A stretch of DNA of 64,000 nucleotides from Gautieria morchelliformis (Eukaryota > Basidiomycota > Agaricomycetes > Gomphales > Gomphaceae). Of the stretch, positions 9,917 to 21,406 are shown in pieces. Location: contig WHVA01000143.1 of NCBI GenBank assembly GCA_015179125.1, positions 62,001 through 126,000 of the forward strand, in the 5' to 3' direction. A model generated the notes under the pieces. It was not told the origin of the DNA and did no database searches. It saw only the letters and a list, made by a program, of their open reading frames with translations. The translations under genes and the position numbers were made by a program. Each line of letters begins with the position of its first letter. Position 1 is the stretch's first letter.

Positions 9917-12082
9917 TTAGAAGAGTCCCATAGTGCGTCTATGTCGTTCGACCAACTCGCGAGGTAACGCTTTGGTCAGTAGGTCCGCCGGCATACTGTT
10001 CGTAGGTACGTAACCGATCTGGATGACTTTATGAGCGACCTTTTCTCGCAGCCAGAAGTACCGGATATCCAGGTGCTTCATGCATCCATGATGCTCGGGA
10101 TTTTTGGCAAAAGATAGAGCAGATTGATTATCAATGAATAGGTGAGATGGTCCTTCAACTCTTGAATCAAGCTCATCCAATAAGCTTCGCAACCAGACGA
10201 TTTCGGTCCCTGCCAGGACTGATGCGACGAACTCGGCCTCGGTTGTTGATAAGGTGACTATGTTCTGCAACTTGCTGGCCCAGCTCACGGCTCCGGTCCC
10301 GACCTTTGTGAGGAACCCAGAGGTTGATCGACCGTTGTCGGGATTTCCTCCGTGATCAGCGTCGGTCCATGTCTGGAACGATTTGATTGGTGGATCGGGT
10401 GCGTAGGTGAGTGCTAGATCGATCGTCCCTTGCAGGTAGCGTAGGAGGTGTTTCACCGCTGTCCAATGCGCTGGGCCTGGATTTGAGTTGAATCGTGCGA
10501 GGCGTCCAACGGCGTAGGCAATGTCAGGACGAGTCGCGATGGCTAAATAATTCAGCGCTCCGACTGCATTTAGGTAGGGCACATCCCTCATTTCCTCTAT
10601 CTCCTCTGGTGTTGATGGTCCCATGGCAGCGCTCAAATTCGAACCTGGGGCCATAGGCGTGAATACGGGTCGACAATCCGACATCTGGAACCGATTGAGG
10701 AGTTCTTGAATGTACTGCCTTTGGGAGAGCCTTAATGTCCTCTGTGAGCGATTGTATTCTACCTCTACTCCCAGTAACGACGTTGTCGGGCCCAGATCCT
10801 TCAATCTGAAGATTTTGCCTAGTTTGTCTTTGACCTGGTCTAGTTCCTGCTTGGAGTTTGATACCAGAGTTAAATCATCGACAAAAACAGGTATGACGAT
10901 CTTGGTGGTGTTGCTCAACCAGAAGTTGACACTTGGTGCAGATTGGAGACGCTTGAATCCCATACTCTCTAGCGCAGTCCCAAGCCGTTCGTACCATAAC
11001 CTTCCACTCTGCTTTAATCCATACAGCCCTCTCTTCAGCTTGCATACCCAGTCTGATCCCCCTTGATGGTAGCCTTCCGGTTGCTGCATGTATATTGTTG
11101 CATCATCGGCGAGTACTCCATTTAGGTAAGCGTTCGATATGTCTACTGACTCGATATGTGCTCCCTGTAGTGCTCCCTGAGATAATATTGTGCGCAGGGC
11201 TGCCCATCGTGTGGTAGGAGCGAAGACTTCGTCGTAATCGATGCCTGGTCGTTGGGTATATCCCTTTGCTACCAGGCGGCTCTTGTATTTATCTAGAGAG
11301 CCGTCCGAATGGAGCTTGATTCGGAAGACCCACCGAGAGCCAATGGCTTTCTCTCCAGGGGGTAATTTCACTAATTCCCATGTCCCATTGTCTAGGAGGG
11401 CTCGGATCTCTGCATCCGTCGAGTCCTTCCATATTGGCGCGTCGGAGCGTTGCATTGCTTCAGCGAACGTCTTGGGAACGCGGCCATCTTTTATTGTTGC
11501 ATTCAGTGCTGCTCTGATGATACCCGGTGAGATCACGTTTGCGTCCATGATGTCTGATTCATCATAGATGAATTCCAGGGCCTGAATGATTGAAGCGCTG
11601 GCTGCTACACCCCCCTCAGGGCCTGGATCGTCATGATCGGGAGGTGGACGGGGTCGGAGGAATGGGTCATGGAGATGGCGATAATCAATCCGGGCAGTAG
11701 TCCTGCTGGACCGACGGAGGGGTGCGATAGGTGCGGGTGGGGCTGGTGGGTCAAGGTCAGCTGGTGGGTCGGGGTTGGCTGGTGGGTCAGGGTCGGCAGG
11801 AGGGATGGGAGCAACTGGTGGGTTGGGTTCGGCTGGTGGTCTGGGATTTTCTGGAGGGGTGGCTTCTGGGAGTTCAATGCCTTGGTCCGGTTGCCCTTCC
11901 AGTGGAGCTACGATCCGGTCGGGAAGTATGGTGGAAGGTAAGAGTGGTTCGGTAATATTGTTAGCCGTGGTAAGACCTGGGAATTCAGATTCATCGAAGA
12001 TGACATCTCGAGATATGATGGTGCGTTTTGTGATGGGGTCCAAGCAGCGCCAACCCTTATAACCATCCTCGAAGCCGAGGTA
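9917..12082 (-). pseudogene. pol: Copia 1 pol, reverse transcriptase and RNase H part
   Basis: This is the 3' part of the pol frame, open from just after the TGA at 12083 down to the stop at 9917. Visible in order are a proline-rich linker of PPADPDPP-type repeats, the reverse transcriptase start WVFRIKLHSDGSLDKYKSRL with LVAKGYTQRPGIDYDEVFAP, the catalytic FVDD box in VIPVFVDDLTLVSN, and LLGVEVEYNR. RNase H follows with YAVGRLARF, TDADHGG and STTEAEFVA, ending after ADLLTKALP. All key catalytic motifs look intact, so decay is recent or mild. In family members this would be one polyprotein with the integrase frame upstream; here it is cut off by one stop codon. Confidence 0.85.
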
Positions 12083-13230
12083 AATTCATTTGCGAGATCT
12101 GGGTTGCAGCCCAGCTCTTTCATCCTTTTGCACATGGACATAGGCAGTGCAGCCAAAGGTACGCAGCATTCCAAGGTTTGGTTTGTGGCCAAACCAGGCC
12201 TCATAGGGAGTTTTGTCTATGAGCGCAGAGGTTGGAGTGGCATTGACGATTTGAACCAATAATTTTAGGGCATCTCCCCACATCGACGCTGGTAGATGGG
12301 CTTGCTGTAGTAGTGCGATCGTTCCTTCCATGAAGGTCCGATTCGTCCGTTCTGAGATGCCGTTCTGCTGCGGTGTGCCCTTCGTAGTATGTTCATGGAG
12401 TATACCACGGTGCTGGAAATGTTGGTCCCACTTATGACCAATATACTCCCCGCCTTTGTCGTCCCTAAAACGCTTCACTCTCGAGTTTAATTGATTTTCT
12501 GCCAGTGCTTCGAAGGCCCGGTAGGCATCAAATGCTTCATCCTTTGTCTTCAGGAGATAAACGGTCCTGTACCTCGTGCAGTCGTCCGTGAAAGTAATCC
12601 AGTATCGGTGTCCTGATGGTGTGCGGACAGGGAGAGGCCCATGGACGTCTGAGACAACAAGGTCGAGTGGGCTGGATGCGCGGTTGGTGCTTTTTGGGAA
12701 GGGGTTGCGGTGTTGCTTCGCAGCAATACATGGTTCGCAGATATGAGGAACAGTCGCATTTGAGTTTACCTGTATCCCATCAACCATGTTATTTTCTAGG
12801 AGCTTCTCCAGCCGCGCCTGTCCAATGTGCACGAGTCGTCTGTGGAGTAATGGTCGGTCTACTATTTGCGAAGAGATGGCGAGTGCGAGTTCTTGTTTTG
12901 GGACTGGGTTCCCAGTCAAGAAACCCGTCCCGTTTCGTACGGCGGCACAGAAGCGCAATTTATTGCCTTGGATAAACGATATGTGGTAAGGTGGAGGACT
13001 GCGAGTAAGTTGTTCTGGAGTGTGGGCACGTGTAGAACTTTCGAGAATAAAACGTCTTGTGTCGGCTTCCCGTCGATCATGGGGGAAAACAATACTTGCC
13101 CCCGCCCGGCCGAGTACACTACCTCGTTTGTTGCTAATCTGATAGGTACTCTGTAGTACTTGTAATTCCGCAGCCAATGACGATGAGGAGTCATGTGGCT
13201 GGTCGCTCCTGTGTCCGTGTTCCAGCACTT
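12083..13230 (-). pseudogene. pol: Copia 1 pol, protease and integrase part
   Basis: The protease is present from its active site WNTDTGATSHMTPH (about 13220) through VLHVPTLQNNLLAVLHL in one frame. It then shifts frame near 13000. The integrase zinc finger reads LLHRRLVHIGQARLEKLL and CEPCIAAKQ (HHCC type). The catalytic triad is visible as D in VVSDVHGPLP, D in RFRDDKGGEYIG and E in NGISERTNR. The frame ends at TGA (12083-12085) where relatives would continue into GYEDGYKGWR-like sequence, and that sequence does follow in frame after the stop. One frameshift plus one nonsense codon therefore inactivate an otherwise well preserved pol. Confidence 0.8.
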
Positions 13231-14385
13231 ATCTCACTGCGCACATTCCACGAGCACAAGGGCATCTTCATCAAAGCAGGCATCAGAAAGCACTTCCGAA
13301 TTCCAAAGATCCACATTATGGAGCATTACGCACATCTCATTCAAGCCAAGGGTTCTGCGGATGGCTTCAACACAGAAATGTCAGAACGGCTTCATATTGA
13401 CTGTGCGAAGGAAGGGTACCGGGCAAGCAACAAGAAGAACTATACCCAGCAAATGATCCAGTACCTTTGGCATCAAGAAGCCATCCACAAATTCATGGCA
13501 TTCCTCACATGGACAAATGCAACCCACCCAGTCGTCAATAGGAGCTATGACGAGGATGGTGATTCATCCACAGAGAGTGAGACATCCAGCATGGATGAAC
13601 CGGTTGAACTAATATCTCACGCACCTGGCACCCGCTGGCACATTGCCAAACAAGCTCCAATGCCCGGAACATCCCTTCAGGACCTCATTGAAAAACATGG
13701 TGCCGTGGACATTGTAGCGGCTCTAGCCATGTATCTTCGCCAATATGTGCCGAATTTCCAAATCATGCCATCCACATTTGACCGTGTTGACGTATACACT
13801 CGCCTCTACATCGACCTTCATCCCCCCAACGCCTTAATGATGATATTGAAAAAGATATCATCCGAGCGTGCCCGGCTAGCCATTCTCCCCGGAAGAAGTG
13901 TTTGGTCCCTGCACTATTTGACACTGCATTAATACATGATACACGGGAAGCAGAGGAGATCGGACTCAAAGGTACGAGTTGCAACCCTGCCATGCGACCG
14001 CTCCTCACCGTGATGTATAGGGTACCGAGCTGCTCGCATACGCGCCATTTTCCATTTGCCACACTGGTTCGAATGCTCAGACACGCTGGCTTATATTGAA
14101 CGATTCACCAACTTTACCTTGCCTGTTGAGCCACTCCGGATGTCCCAAGTCTCCTATTCCATGCGTCATAACCGGCGACACTGAGAGATAGTCCACGTGA
14201 ACTCAATCAAACGCAGCTGTCATCTCACCCCAAAGTTTGGCAGTGCCAAACACCGCAACCAGACATGGACGTCAGAAAATGTCCTAGATGAATGCCAAAC
14301 ATTCTTTTTGAACTCACAGCTTAGTATCTATATGTTTCAGATGTGTGACGGTGATTTTGTAGTAGAGAAAAATAATCATACCTAA
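13200..14385 (+). pseudogene. Plavaka/CACTA-type transposase, C-terminal remnant
   Basis: The plus strand encodes the conserved tail of the large transposases common in Agaricomycetes (Plavaka group, related to CACTA/EnSpm). Visible are IFIKAGIRKHFRIPKIHIME, then the hallmark ERLHIDCAKEGYRASNKKNY with QMIQYLWHQEAIHKF. After frame changes at about 13900 and 14090 come RSCHLTPKFG and WTSENVLDECQTFFLNS, typical of the extreme C-terminus. The N-terminal catalytic part is missing, cut at about 13.24 kb by the copia element. At least two frame changes show it is dead. Family assignment rests on recalled motif similarity. Confidence 0.7.
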
Positions 14386-14399
14386 GAACGCTAGAGTAG

Positions 14400-15160
14400 G
14401 ACTGGCCATGCGGACGGATATGCGAAGAATGCGAGGGCGAGTAGTGAAACGAGGGAAAGGGGTGTCTCGGGATCGCACTGGCAGACCGAACATATGTTGC
14501 GGAAGCGGCTGTGGGGGGAAATATGATGGATGGGATAGTAAACCGGTCCGTGAGATCGCAATAACCCCTTGCGCACGCGATTCTCGCTCTCAGCGCTGGC
14601 GGGTCAACTCGCGAGAGCATAGTAATAGAAATTCTGCAAAGGCAGCATGGTAAATGACGGCCCTCCAATTCAAAGCCATACCTGAAGATCGGCAGGAACA
14701 TTACGTTCTTGCAAACCATAAGGTGCGGCTCCGACGGCTTGGAGGAAATCGGCGCAACGAAAGTGAAAGGGTGCGGCGATTTGAGGTATGGCAGGGGGGA
14801 GGAAGAGCGTGCCCGATGCTGATGAGCCGTCATACGAGAGGCAGAATAGCGTGGGGTCGGCGCAAGCGTAGGAACACTAGATGCATGTCATGTCATCTCG
14901 CATATGGCCATTGTTGCTTCTCCCGCTCTTTGACCGAGACTCGACCATATACGTCAGTTCACTCATGCCTTGCAGGTTTGCGTACTGACGTATAAACGGA
15001 AGCCAACTCCAAGTAGAAATTCACGTCCCGTTTTGTATATTTCGTTTAGCTCGATGCCGGACACGTCGGACCACGTTTTATTCGTGTCCGTGTTGCTAGA
15101 TACCCCGACGTCAATTTATAGTCCTCCAAGATATCTCAATATAAACTCGTCACCAAATTT
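14400..15160. other. No recognisable gene
   Basis: GC-rich sequence to the right of the transposase tail. Frames are open on both strands around 14.4-14.8 kb, but none shows a domain or good splice pairs. No terminal inverted repeat of the transposon was recognised here. Confidence 0.35.
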
Positions 15161-15168
15161 ATTGGCCA

Positions 15169-15496
15169 TCATCGGGGCAACTCTTCACGGCGACTGGGAA
15201 CTCGCTTCCTGGCTGACCACTCATGAAATAATTCTCCTTCTTTAACCTATGAACGTAATGGAGAGACAGCACAATGGTGGACTGCTCACCTGTGTTGTCT
15301 GCAGCAGCTTCTGCATGAACTCGAAGTGGTCAAACTGGGCGGAGGGCGTCAACTGGAGACCCGCGGTAGACGCGTCACTGAGGCCAGAAGGTGGCTCAGA
15401 GGGCGAATGGGATAGACGCGAACGTCGTGCGGAGCGTACACGGTGTGCCGACGAGTTGTGTGCTCCAAGTGGATTGGACAACCACAGGTACGCCAT
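15169..15496 (-). CDS. Hypothetical two-exon gene
   Basis: From the ATG at 15496 a 69-codon exon runs to 15290, where GTGAGC forms a donor. A 43 bp intron (15247-15289) ends in TCATAG, and a second exon (15246-15169) adds 25 codons and a TGA, in phase. The 94-residue product is basic and serine-rich at the N-terminus, with QFDHFEFMQKLLQTTQ in the middle and a basic end, WSARKRVPSRREELPR. I recognise no domain. Either end could be part of a larger gene. The plus strand is also open here, so the strand is not certain. Confidence 0.35.
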
Positions 15497-15759
15497 GTAT
15501 TGGTGTGTAGATGGGCGCTTGCGCTCTAGCTGACGATAGACGGCAGATGTCTATGGTAGAAAGGGCTCGTATATGTATCTAACATAATATACATAGGGAC
15601 GTTTGAGCACAGAGGACTATGTGGACCTACGCAGTCACGCGCGCAACTACATGGGCTACAGTAGACCACGTGACGCGACGTGCGGGTAGGCGCCGCTACC
15701 AGGTTTTCGGGTTTTTCCTGATGATGGTGAAGCCCAAATTCGAAATCGTTTCTGGCGAC

Positions 15760-18235
15760 AGTCTGATTGCGGTTCATCCGGGGAACGGGATTCACGGCCG
15801 TTTATGCATCATGCACCATGGTTCGTTGTTCGTTGTTCGTTGTTCGTGGTTGTGGTTGTGGTTTGTTCCAGATCAACATCTACCCCGACGTCCCCCATGC
15901 ATGCCCGTACCAGGTATGTCTCACGGGGTCACACATTTATTCCGCCATTTATCGACATCCCCACTTACGCACCTAGCTCATCCCTGGTGTGCACCTGCCA
16001 TCCTTGCAGTGCACCATGGTCATACCATACCGCTTGTACTTATGAAGTAGTTGAACTTCGATATTTGGTAGCCATTCTGTAGCCATCATTCCAGACGTTA
16101 TGCTTGACCTTGGTCTTACTAGTAAGCTTCTTCCAGCTATGTTAATTTTCTGTGATCAGTCCACTCACTGAAATGTGCATGTAAATGCCAGTTATATCCT
16201 TAGACAACCAAACTCCAAAGATTATAGCAAGATACACACTGGCAACTAGTTTGCTCACAAAAAGACACCCTAACGCCTCGTGTTGCCAATACCGGATATG
16301 CGGCAACCATGTCCCTGCTCGTCTCAACCGCCGGTTCAGGATGGAGTAAGCGATTGCCAGGACCGACATTGATGCACAGCACCCGCAGAAACTGGAATAG
16401 AGGCCCCGCAAGGACGCTGTACACTTCTTCCCAAGCTGCCCAGTCTACCTGCCAATTGGCACCACAGTCAGGATCCACAGTCAATCCTATATGATGTGTA
16501 TGGTTGGATGCATCGATAGTAGACAGCACGCGCTTTAAGGTGGATAGGGTGTCACTTTGCATATCCATACCAGCCAAACTTAGGATTTCAATATTCACAT
16601 TGAACGCCAGATTGACCAAGACTGTGGCTTTGTTCGCATGTCAGGAAGGTTTTTGTATTCAACCAATAAGGTGGTCACTCACACTCAGATGGCAGGATAA
16701 TAGTGACGTGCTTGAGTGAGCTGCCGACGGCGCAAAGTAGCCGATTGACAATGACATCTCCGTCATAACACATGAATATGTGCAATGTATGGACGTGCGA
16801 TAGGTCCACATGCGATCGAGGTCCAAGGAGCCAGTGAGCAGATAAGGAATTGTCATAGCACACAACATTCAGGCGAGTAAGGTGAGAAATGCGGTGCCGC
16901 TCGAACTTCTCTTTATTATCCTCCCCTTGCTTGGCTTCCACTTTGAAATATTGCGGACATGACGTTTCGATAGTGCCTAAGGTGAGACCTGTGAGGCCTC
17001 CGGCGTGATTTACAAAGTTCGTAAAGTTGTCCATGCAGCTAAATTGAGCGTCGTCAACATATACAAACGCCATCGAGGGCAGCTCAAGTACCCGGCAAAG
17101 TGATTGTCTCAAATCTCCTGCCAAGGCATTCCAAGGCAAGCCGATAATTTTGAGTCTCTGCAAATGGGTGAACTTGTGCAATAGTGAGGAGAGTTGTTTG
17201 TCTATCGCAATGCAAGCTGGGCGTCGGTGCTCGAAGTATTCATACTCTCCATAGTTCGCCAAGTCAGGGAGGTACAGCACTCGGATGTAACTCGCAAGAT
17301 GGGGCGAGTTGAGTAGAACCTGATCCAGACGCTGGATTTTTGCCTCCACCCCGGAAACGGTTCGAAGTATTATGTAGTGAAAGAGGTGACGTTGGCTTGA
17401 GGGAAGCCATAGACGGCAAACCAGCGAGCAGGTGAGCAGGTCAGAGCGGTCTCCCTTCTCAAGCGGCCCGACGTCATTGCGGCAAATATCATAGTCTGCC
17501 TCATAAACATGGCCGATAATCTCATCAATGAGTTCTGGGGCTAGACTATTCATGGTCGTTCGCAGGGTTGCCGTGGTAGTGGCGTTCACTTCAAAATAGG
17601 TTGCCTTGACGCTGAACGGCGAAGCTAAGGGCTCGGAGTTAAATTTCCTGAGGTGTAAATGTGCTAGATGTCTTAGTATGTACTCACAACCGTGGCTGAA
17701 TATCCGTAGTCTTAAATTCCTAAGAATAGAGCAAAAGGGAAACTAAACTGTGCAAAGTTAGTGTGCGTGCGGAAAGACAGCCTAAAAAAAGGGTACTTTA
17801 CCTGTGCGAGGATGCGCTTGCGAAGCGTGCAGATGAAGAGGTTTGTGCGCAGTCGCTGGTAAATGAAGCTGAGGTAAGACGCGCGTCAACGCTAACGTCG
17901 TAGCGGGGTGCCTGAAAATCGGCGTATTCCTATTCCACATGCGCGTGAGCAATCAGTTCATTTTCGCGGAAATACCGTACACCGCCCCACCCTCTACACC
18001 GCATGCAGATATTCTGTCATATATCTTCCCCTTCGCCCTTTCGTGTCTGGCCCAGATCCTGACTCCTTCCGTGACATCACCATCCCCAGGCTCCCAGCCT
18101 GCGGGAGATTATCTGCTTTGCTGACCCATCATTGCACACCCGCGAGACCGACATCCATATAACATTAGCGGCCATTACCATCCACGTCCCGTCACACCAC
18201 ATTCCCCACCATACGGACGTCTATAAGTGTAGCCA
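15760..18235. repeat. Segmental duplication, copy 2 (F-box unit)
   Basis: Partner of 2490-4940. Both flanks of the F-box gene match: the left repeat-R tail (GTGCACCTGCCATCCTTGCA) and the right upstream region to CCCGTCACACCACA. Here the gene is open, whereas in copy 1 it carries a stop codon. A run of repeated GTTCGTT units near 15830-15855 is a local slippage product. Confidence 0.65.
16200..17553 (-). CDS. F-box protein, copy 2 (apparently intact)
   Basis: A probable SCF ubiquitin-ligase substrate adaptor of the large, variable fungal F-box family. The F-box is at the N-terminus (about residues 1-75): MNSLAPELIDEIIGHV, then LLTCSLVCRLWLPSSQRHLF. The rest is a leucine-rich region resembling degenerate LRRs, with SPHLASYIRVLYLPDL, FTHLQRLKIIGLPW and RSHVDLSHVHTLHIF. 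Exons are 17553-16683 and 16627-16200, split by a 55 bp intron (16628-16682, GTGAGT to AAAG) at the same place as in copy 1; phases agree and give 432 residues. The upstream ATG used in copy 1 (MDATTT) is GTG here, so I take the next ATG, right at the F-box. No target can be inferred. Confidence 0.65.
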
Positions 18236-18239
18236 GCCA

Positions 18240-19090
18240 CACCAGCAGTAGTTACTTCCATCGCGTGTTACCCGATCCCACGTCCGAGCCCATTCCGAAT
18301 AATCACGGCGACTGACGTCAAGCCTGAGACTCAAATGTCCGCGAGAAGTCTCCCTGGCACCACTCCATGACCTCAACGTCCCACCCTACGTGTCACTATC
18401 TAACAGCCCGGAGCAGTCAAAATCACAACACCCGTACCACGCGTGATGTTCGCCTGCAATAATATGTCCGAAATCATAGGGGAGTGTAAGCAACGACGCA
18501 GCACTAACTCTGCTATGGAAGCGGGGCAAAATAATACTCTCATGTCTGAGCTTGGGGGACGAGATGAAAGAGTTTTGAGAGCAAAGCTTGTCTGTGCTCT
18601 CGAACCTTCCAGATCAACATCTCCTTCGACGCCAACGTCTACTCCCACGTTCCCCTTGCGCGTGCCAGGTATCATAGTACGGGGGTCACAAGCATATTCA
18701 CAGTCCACGGAGCCGGAGCATTTGATGCTTGATTTTCTCCCTTTCCAGAGCCCACGCCCTCGCCAGCCGAGTTCCCTGTAGGGAGAGCAGCCTGGCCACT
18801 CTGCATACCCAGTCCAGCCCCCCACACTCACCTTCCGCGTTGTCCCACGACGGCGCTAACAAAGCCGACGTCGACGAGCCGAACCACGCTTTCTCAGGTT
18901 CTGTCGCTCGACCTCGCTCTGAGAACGACATGAAGGGTCGCTTTGAGTTCGCGGGCGAGCTGCGCAGGCTGAGCGCGTCCGGTGCCGCGCACCGCTGCAG
19001 CTTTGAGAGCAGCTGGAGCACGCGTTAACACGCGGTCGAGGATGGATAGGCGCAGAGGCGCTTGGGTTTGATTTAGAAGTCTTACAGAAA
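18240..19090. other. Unassigned; repeat-R fragment and GC-rich segment
   Basis: 18590-18690 matches repeat family R (CCAGATCAACATCTCCTTCG and GTACGGGGGTCACAAG). 18700-19030 is GC-rich and open on both strands without a recognisable domain, so no gene is called. Confidence 0.35.
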
Positions 19091-19095
19091 AGATA

Positions 19096-19723
19096 TCAGT
19101 TTCTATCTGTCATTTCCTGCGCTCGATTCAATGCGCACCGCGAGTCGAGTCGAGTCTGCCTCTGTGCTCGAGTTAACGCGCCTTCTCCGATTACTTCTGA
19201 CATCATTCTAACAGTGTCTATCACGCTTGGCATGGATGACGGTGTCGGGAATGGCGCGACAGGTAGAGGACCAGGGGACGGCGGCAGCCTCTGCCGAGCA
19301 AGGGGAGTGTGTACCGCAGTGCAGGGGGCTGTACCACAGCCGTCCTTCAAAGGACGTCGCAACCCTGTGGGACAGGAGACCAGGTTCAGCTTGATGTCAA
19401 GGAATGCCGGGTCGACTGTGAACGTCAAACTTCTGAGCCACTCCTTTGCTTCCTTTACCTCCTTCACCAGGTTGTCCACGTCCAAAGGTCGTTCGAACTT
19501 GGGGTCGATGACTGCCTCCACTCGTAATGCAGCCTGAAGCTCAGCCTATGACAGAGAGGTCAGGGAACAGTCAATATGGAGACTATCTTACCTGGATTCC
19601 CTCTGCATCAACTACCCACTGCTCCACCTCCTCCTGTAAATTCGCCTGAAACTTGGGACGAACCTTGATCATCGCCTGCATTCGCTCGAGGAGTGAGGAA
19701 AAGGAGGACCCGCTAGTCGCCAT
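19096..19723 (-). CDS. Hypothetical two-exon gene
   Basis: The ATG at 19723 (MATSGSSFSSLLERMQAMIK) opens a 44-codon exon ending at 19592. A 46 bp intron (19546-19591, GTAAGA to CATAG) joins it in phase to an exon running to 19096, giving 193 residues. The middle is strongly helical and acidic: EEVEQWVVDAEG, AELQAALRVEAVI, DVDNLVKEVKEAKEWL. The C-terminal third is proline- and serine-rich and may include an unspliced intron. I recognise no domain. The splice signals and amphipathic helices make it more likely real than chance. It lies about 200 bp from a solo LTR. Confidence 0.5.
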
Positions 19724-19922
19724 TAGCAGTCGAGTGGTTGGATTATCCCCATCTCCACACGCCATGTGGCCTTTTAAGCAGAGGGCTGAGCCATGCACCG
19801 ACCACACAATGAGATAGGGCCCAGGCCTAAGAGATCTCATCAGGGGACCCATTACGTCCTTACGCCTTTCCTCTCACACTAGAACCCTGCATCATTGGAC
19901 TCTGAAATGAGGGGGGGGATAC

Positions 19923-20886
19923 TGTCATGACTCATTTATTTCTTGTATCTAGTACCCCATTTTCCCTTTCACCACTCCACCTCTATGTTCGCTCCGTTCG
20001 CCCTTCGCTGAATTCACCGAACGACCATTCGCTACTCACATCATTCACCAGTAGGCACACCATCAAACACAATTGACATCCTTTAGCTGGCATGATGGTT
20101 CATCACTGGCCCCATCATCTTCCCAACCCAACCCCCCTTGGGTGTTCCTATGGCCAGAATACATTCGTGGGACGTCCTACCTATAGATCGTGTGGGATCA
20201 ACCCAGCAGACCAAGAGTCTGTGCAGGGTAACATGTATGCAGGTCTCAAGGGCATGTTTTCTTACATAGGTACCTTTGTCCTCTCCTCCCCTCTGTCGTT
20301 TCATGTTCGCACTCCTCCTTTCCTCCATTGTATATGTGTTTCATCTATTTGTATCCTGACTGCGCACCCCTATCCAACCCCAACTCGCAACGGCCTCTTT
20401 CCTATTTGCTGGTATCATATGAGCATTCAGTATAAGTAGTTTACATTCGCATGTATATTCTGCAGTTCAATTATCATACATCTATCTTGTGCAAAACTTG
20501 ACCTCACTGCACCTATCGTCTTGAGCCCTCTTCTATAGACTACTATCTTAGACCAGAGGAGGACTTGAGCACCACTGGTGAGTTTTCGTACTTCACCTTC
20601 ACTACCTTAGTCTTCATACCATTGTCAGTGCTGTCTTCACCGGCGAAAGGATTGTTACTACTAGACAACCTTTCCATGAGACCTTGTACATTACATCGTC
20701 AAGTATCACAGGCTATTTTGCTGTGACTGTAGATAGGGCAAGCTCCATTCAGGTAGCCCTCTTACCTTCTAAACATTTATTGGCGTAACCTTATTCACCG
20801 AATGACACACTTCATTGCACAAGCCATTCGGGCATTTGCTGTGTTCACTAATACATGATATTAATGCCTAAAATCCAATCTTGACA
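19923..20886 (+). repeat. Solo LTR, TGTCATGA family
   Basis: The element begins TGTCATGACTC and ends ATCTTGACA, so the ends are the inverted pair TGTCA/TGACA. It is about 964 bp and similar along its length to 50673-51706 and 55963-56953. A TATA-like CAGTATAAGTAG lies near the middle. No internal region or second LTR follows. The 5 bp on each side (GATAC and GGTAG) do not match, so the insertion boundaries have decayed or recombined. Confidence 0.8.
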
Positions 20887-21406
20887 GGTAGTTTCGAACT
20901 TGCACATGCATTACATAATGCAAACAGCTGTAACTCTTGGTGATTGACAACAGACTTGCAATGCATCCATGTTCACATGCTGGTGTGTGAATTGGTAGCT
21001 TACACAGACCATACACGCAGGACAGACTGTGTCCAAGACAGACTGTTGGAGGGTTACTAAGCATACAATATGGCAAGCCAAATCACTATGATAGCAGGGA
21101 TGCAATATCCAGGTGTCAATGTGTGTTTGCCCTGGGAAACTCATGCAGTGCCTCTGCATTGCATCCATGAAGTCCCATGCTCAAACCGGCTGAGATCAAG
21201 CTTTGTAGACCCTCTAGCAATAACAGCAGTATTCGCCGGCCACCACAAACCTAACTGAGACCAGGGTGGAACCCAGAATAAACGTTCTGATGGCGAGTTG
21301 AGTAACCAGCCATTTTCTAGCCGTGAGTCATTTCGAAACACAGGCCCTGTAGCTGTGCAAAGGGTGTTAGCAGAGTTCGTCATGTTCGGACAAATCAAGG
21401 TAACAG
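20887..21406. other. Spacer downstream of the NLR gene
   Basis: No recognisable gene or repeat. It lies between the solo LTR and the stop codon of the NLR gene, so it should hold that gene's 3' untranslated region and terminator. No polyadenylation signal could be singled out. Confidence 0.35.

Larger units (their letters stand above)
9917..13270 (-). mobile_element. Ty1/copia retrotransposon 1, 5'-truncated
   Basis: Minus-strand order is protease, GAG-pre-integrase, integrase, reverse transcriptase, RNase H, purine tract and LTR, which is the copia order (integrase before reverse transcriptase). The gag gene and 5' LTR are absent. Homology begins at the protease active site (DTGA, about 13215) and stops at about 13240-13275, where the plus strand becomes a Plavaka-type transposase. 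Lesions are a frameshift near 13000 and one in-frame TGA at 12083-12085. The reverse transcriptase-RNase H part is open for 708 codons. The element is immobile because it lacks gag and the 5' LTR. Confidence 0.85.

Noticed and set aside
18698-19028. Overlapping plus and minus frames of about 100 codons
   Set aside because: Both strands are open because of GC-rich composition. Neither has a domain, splice logic or a match elsewhere in the window.
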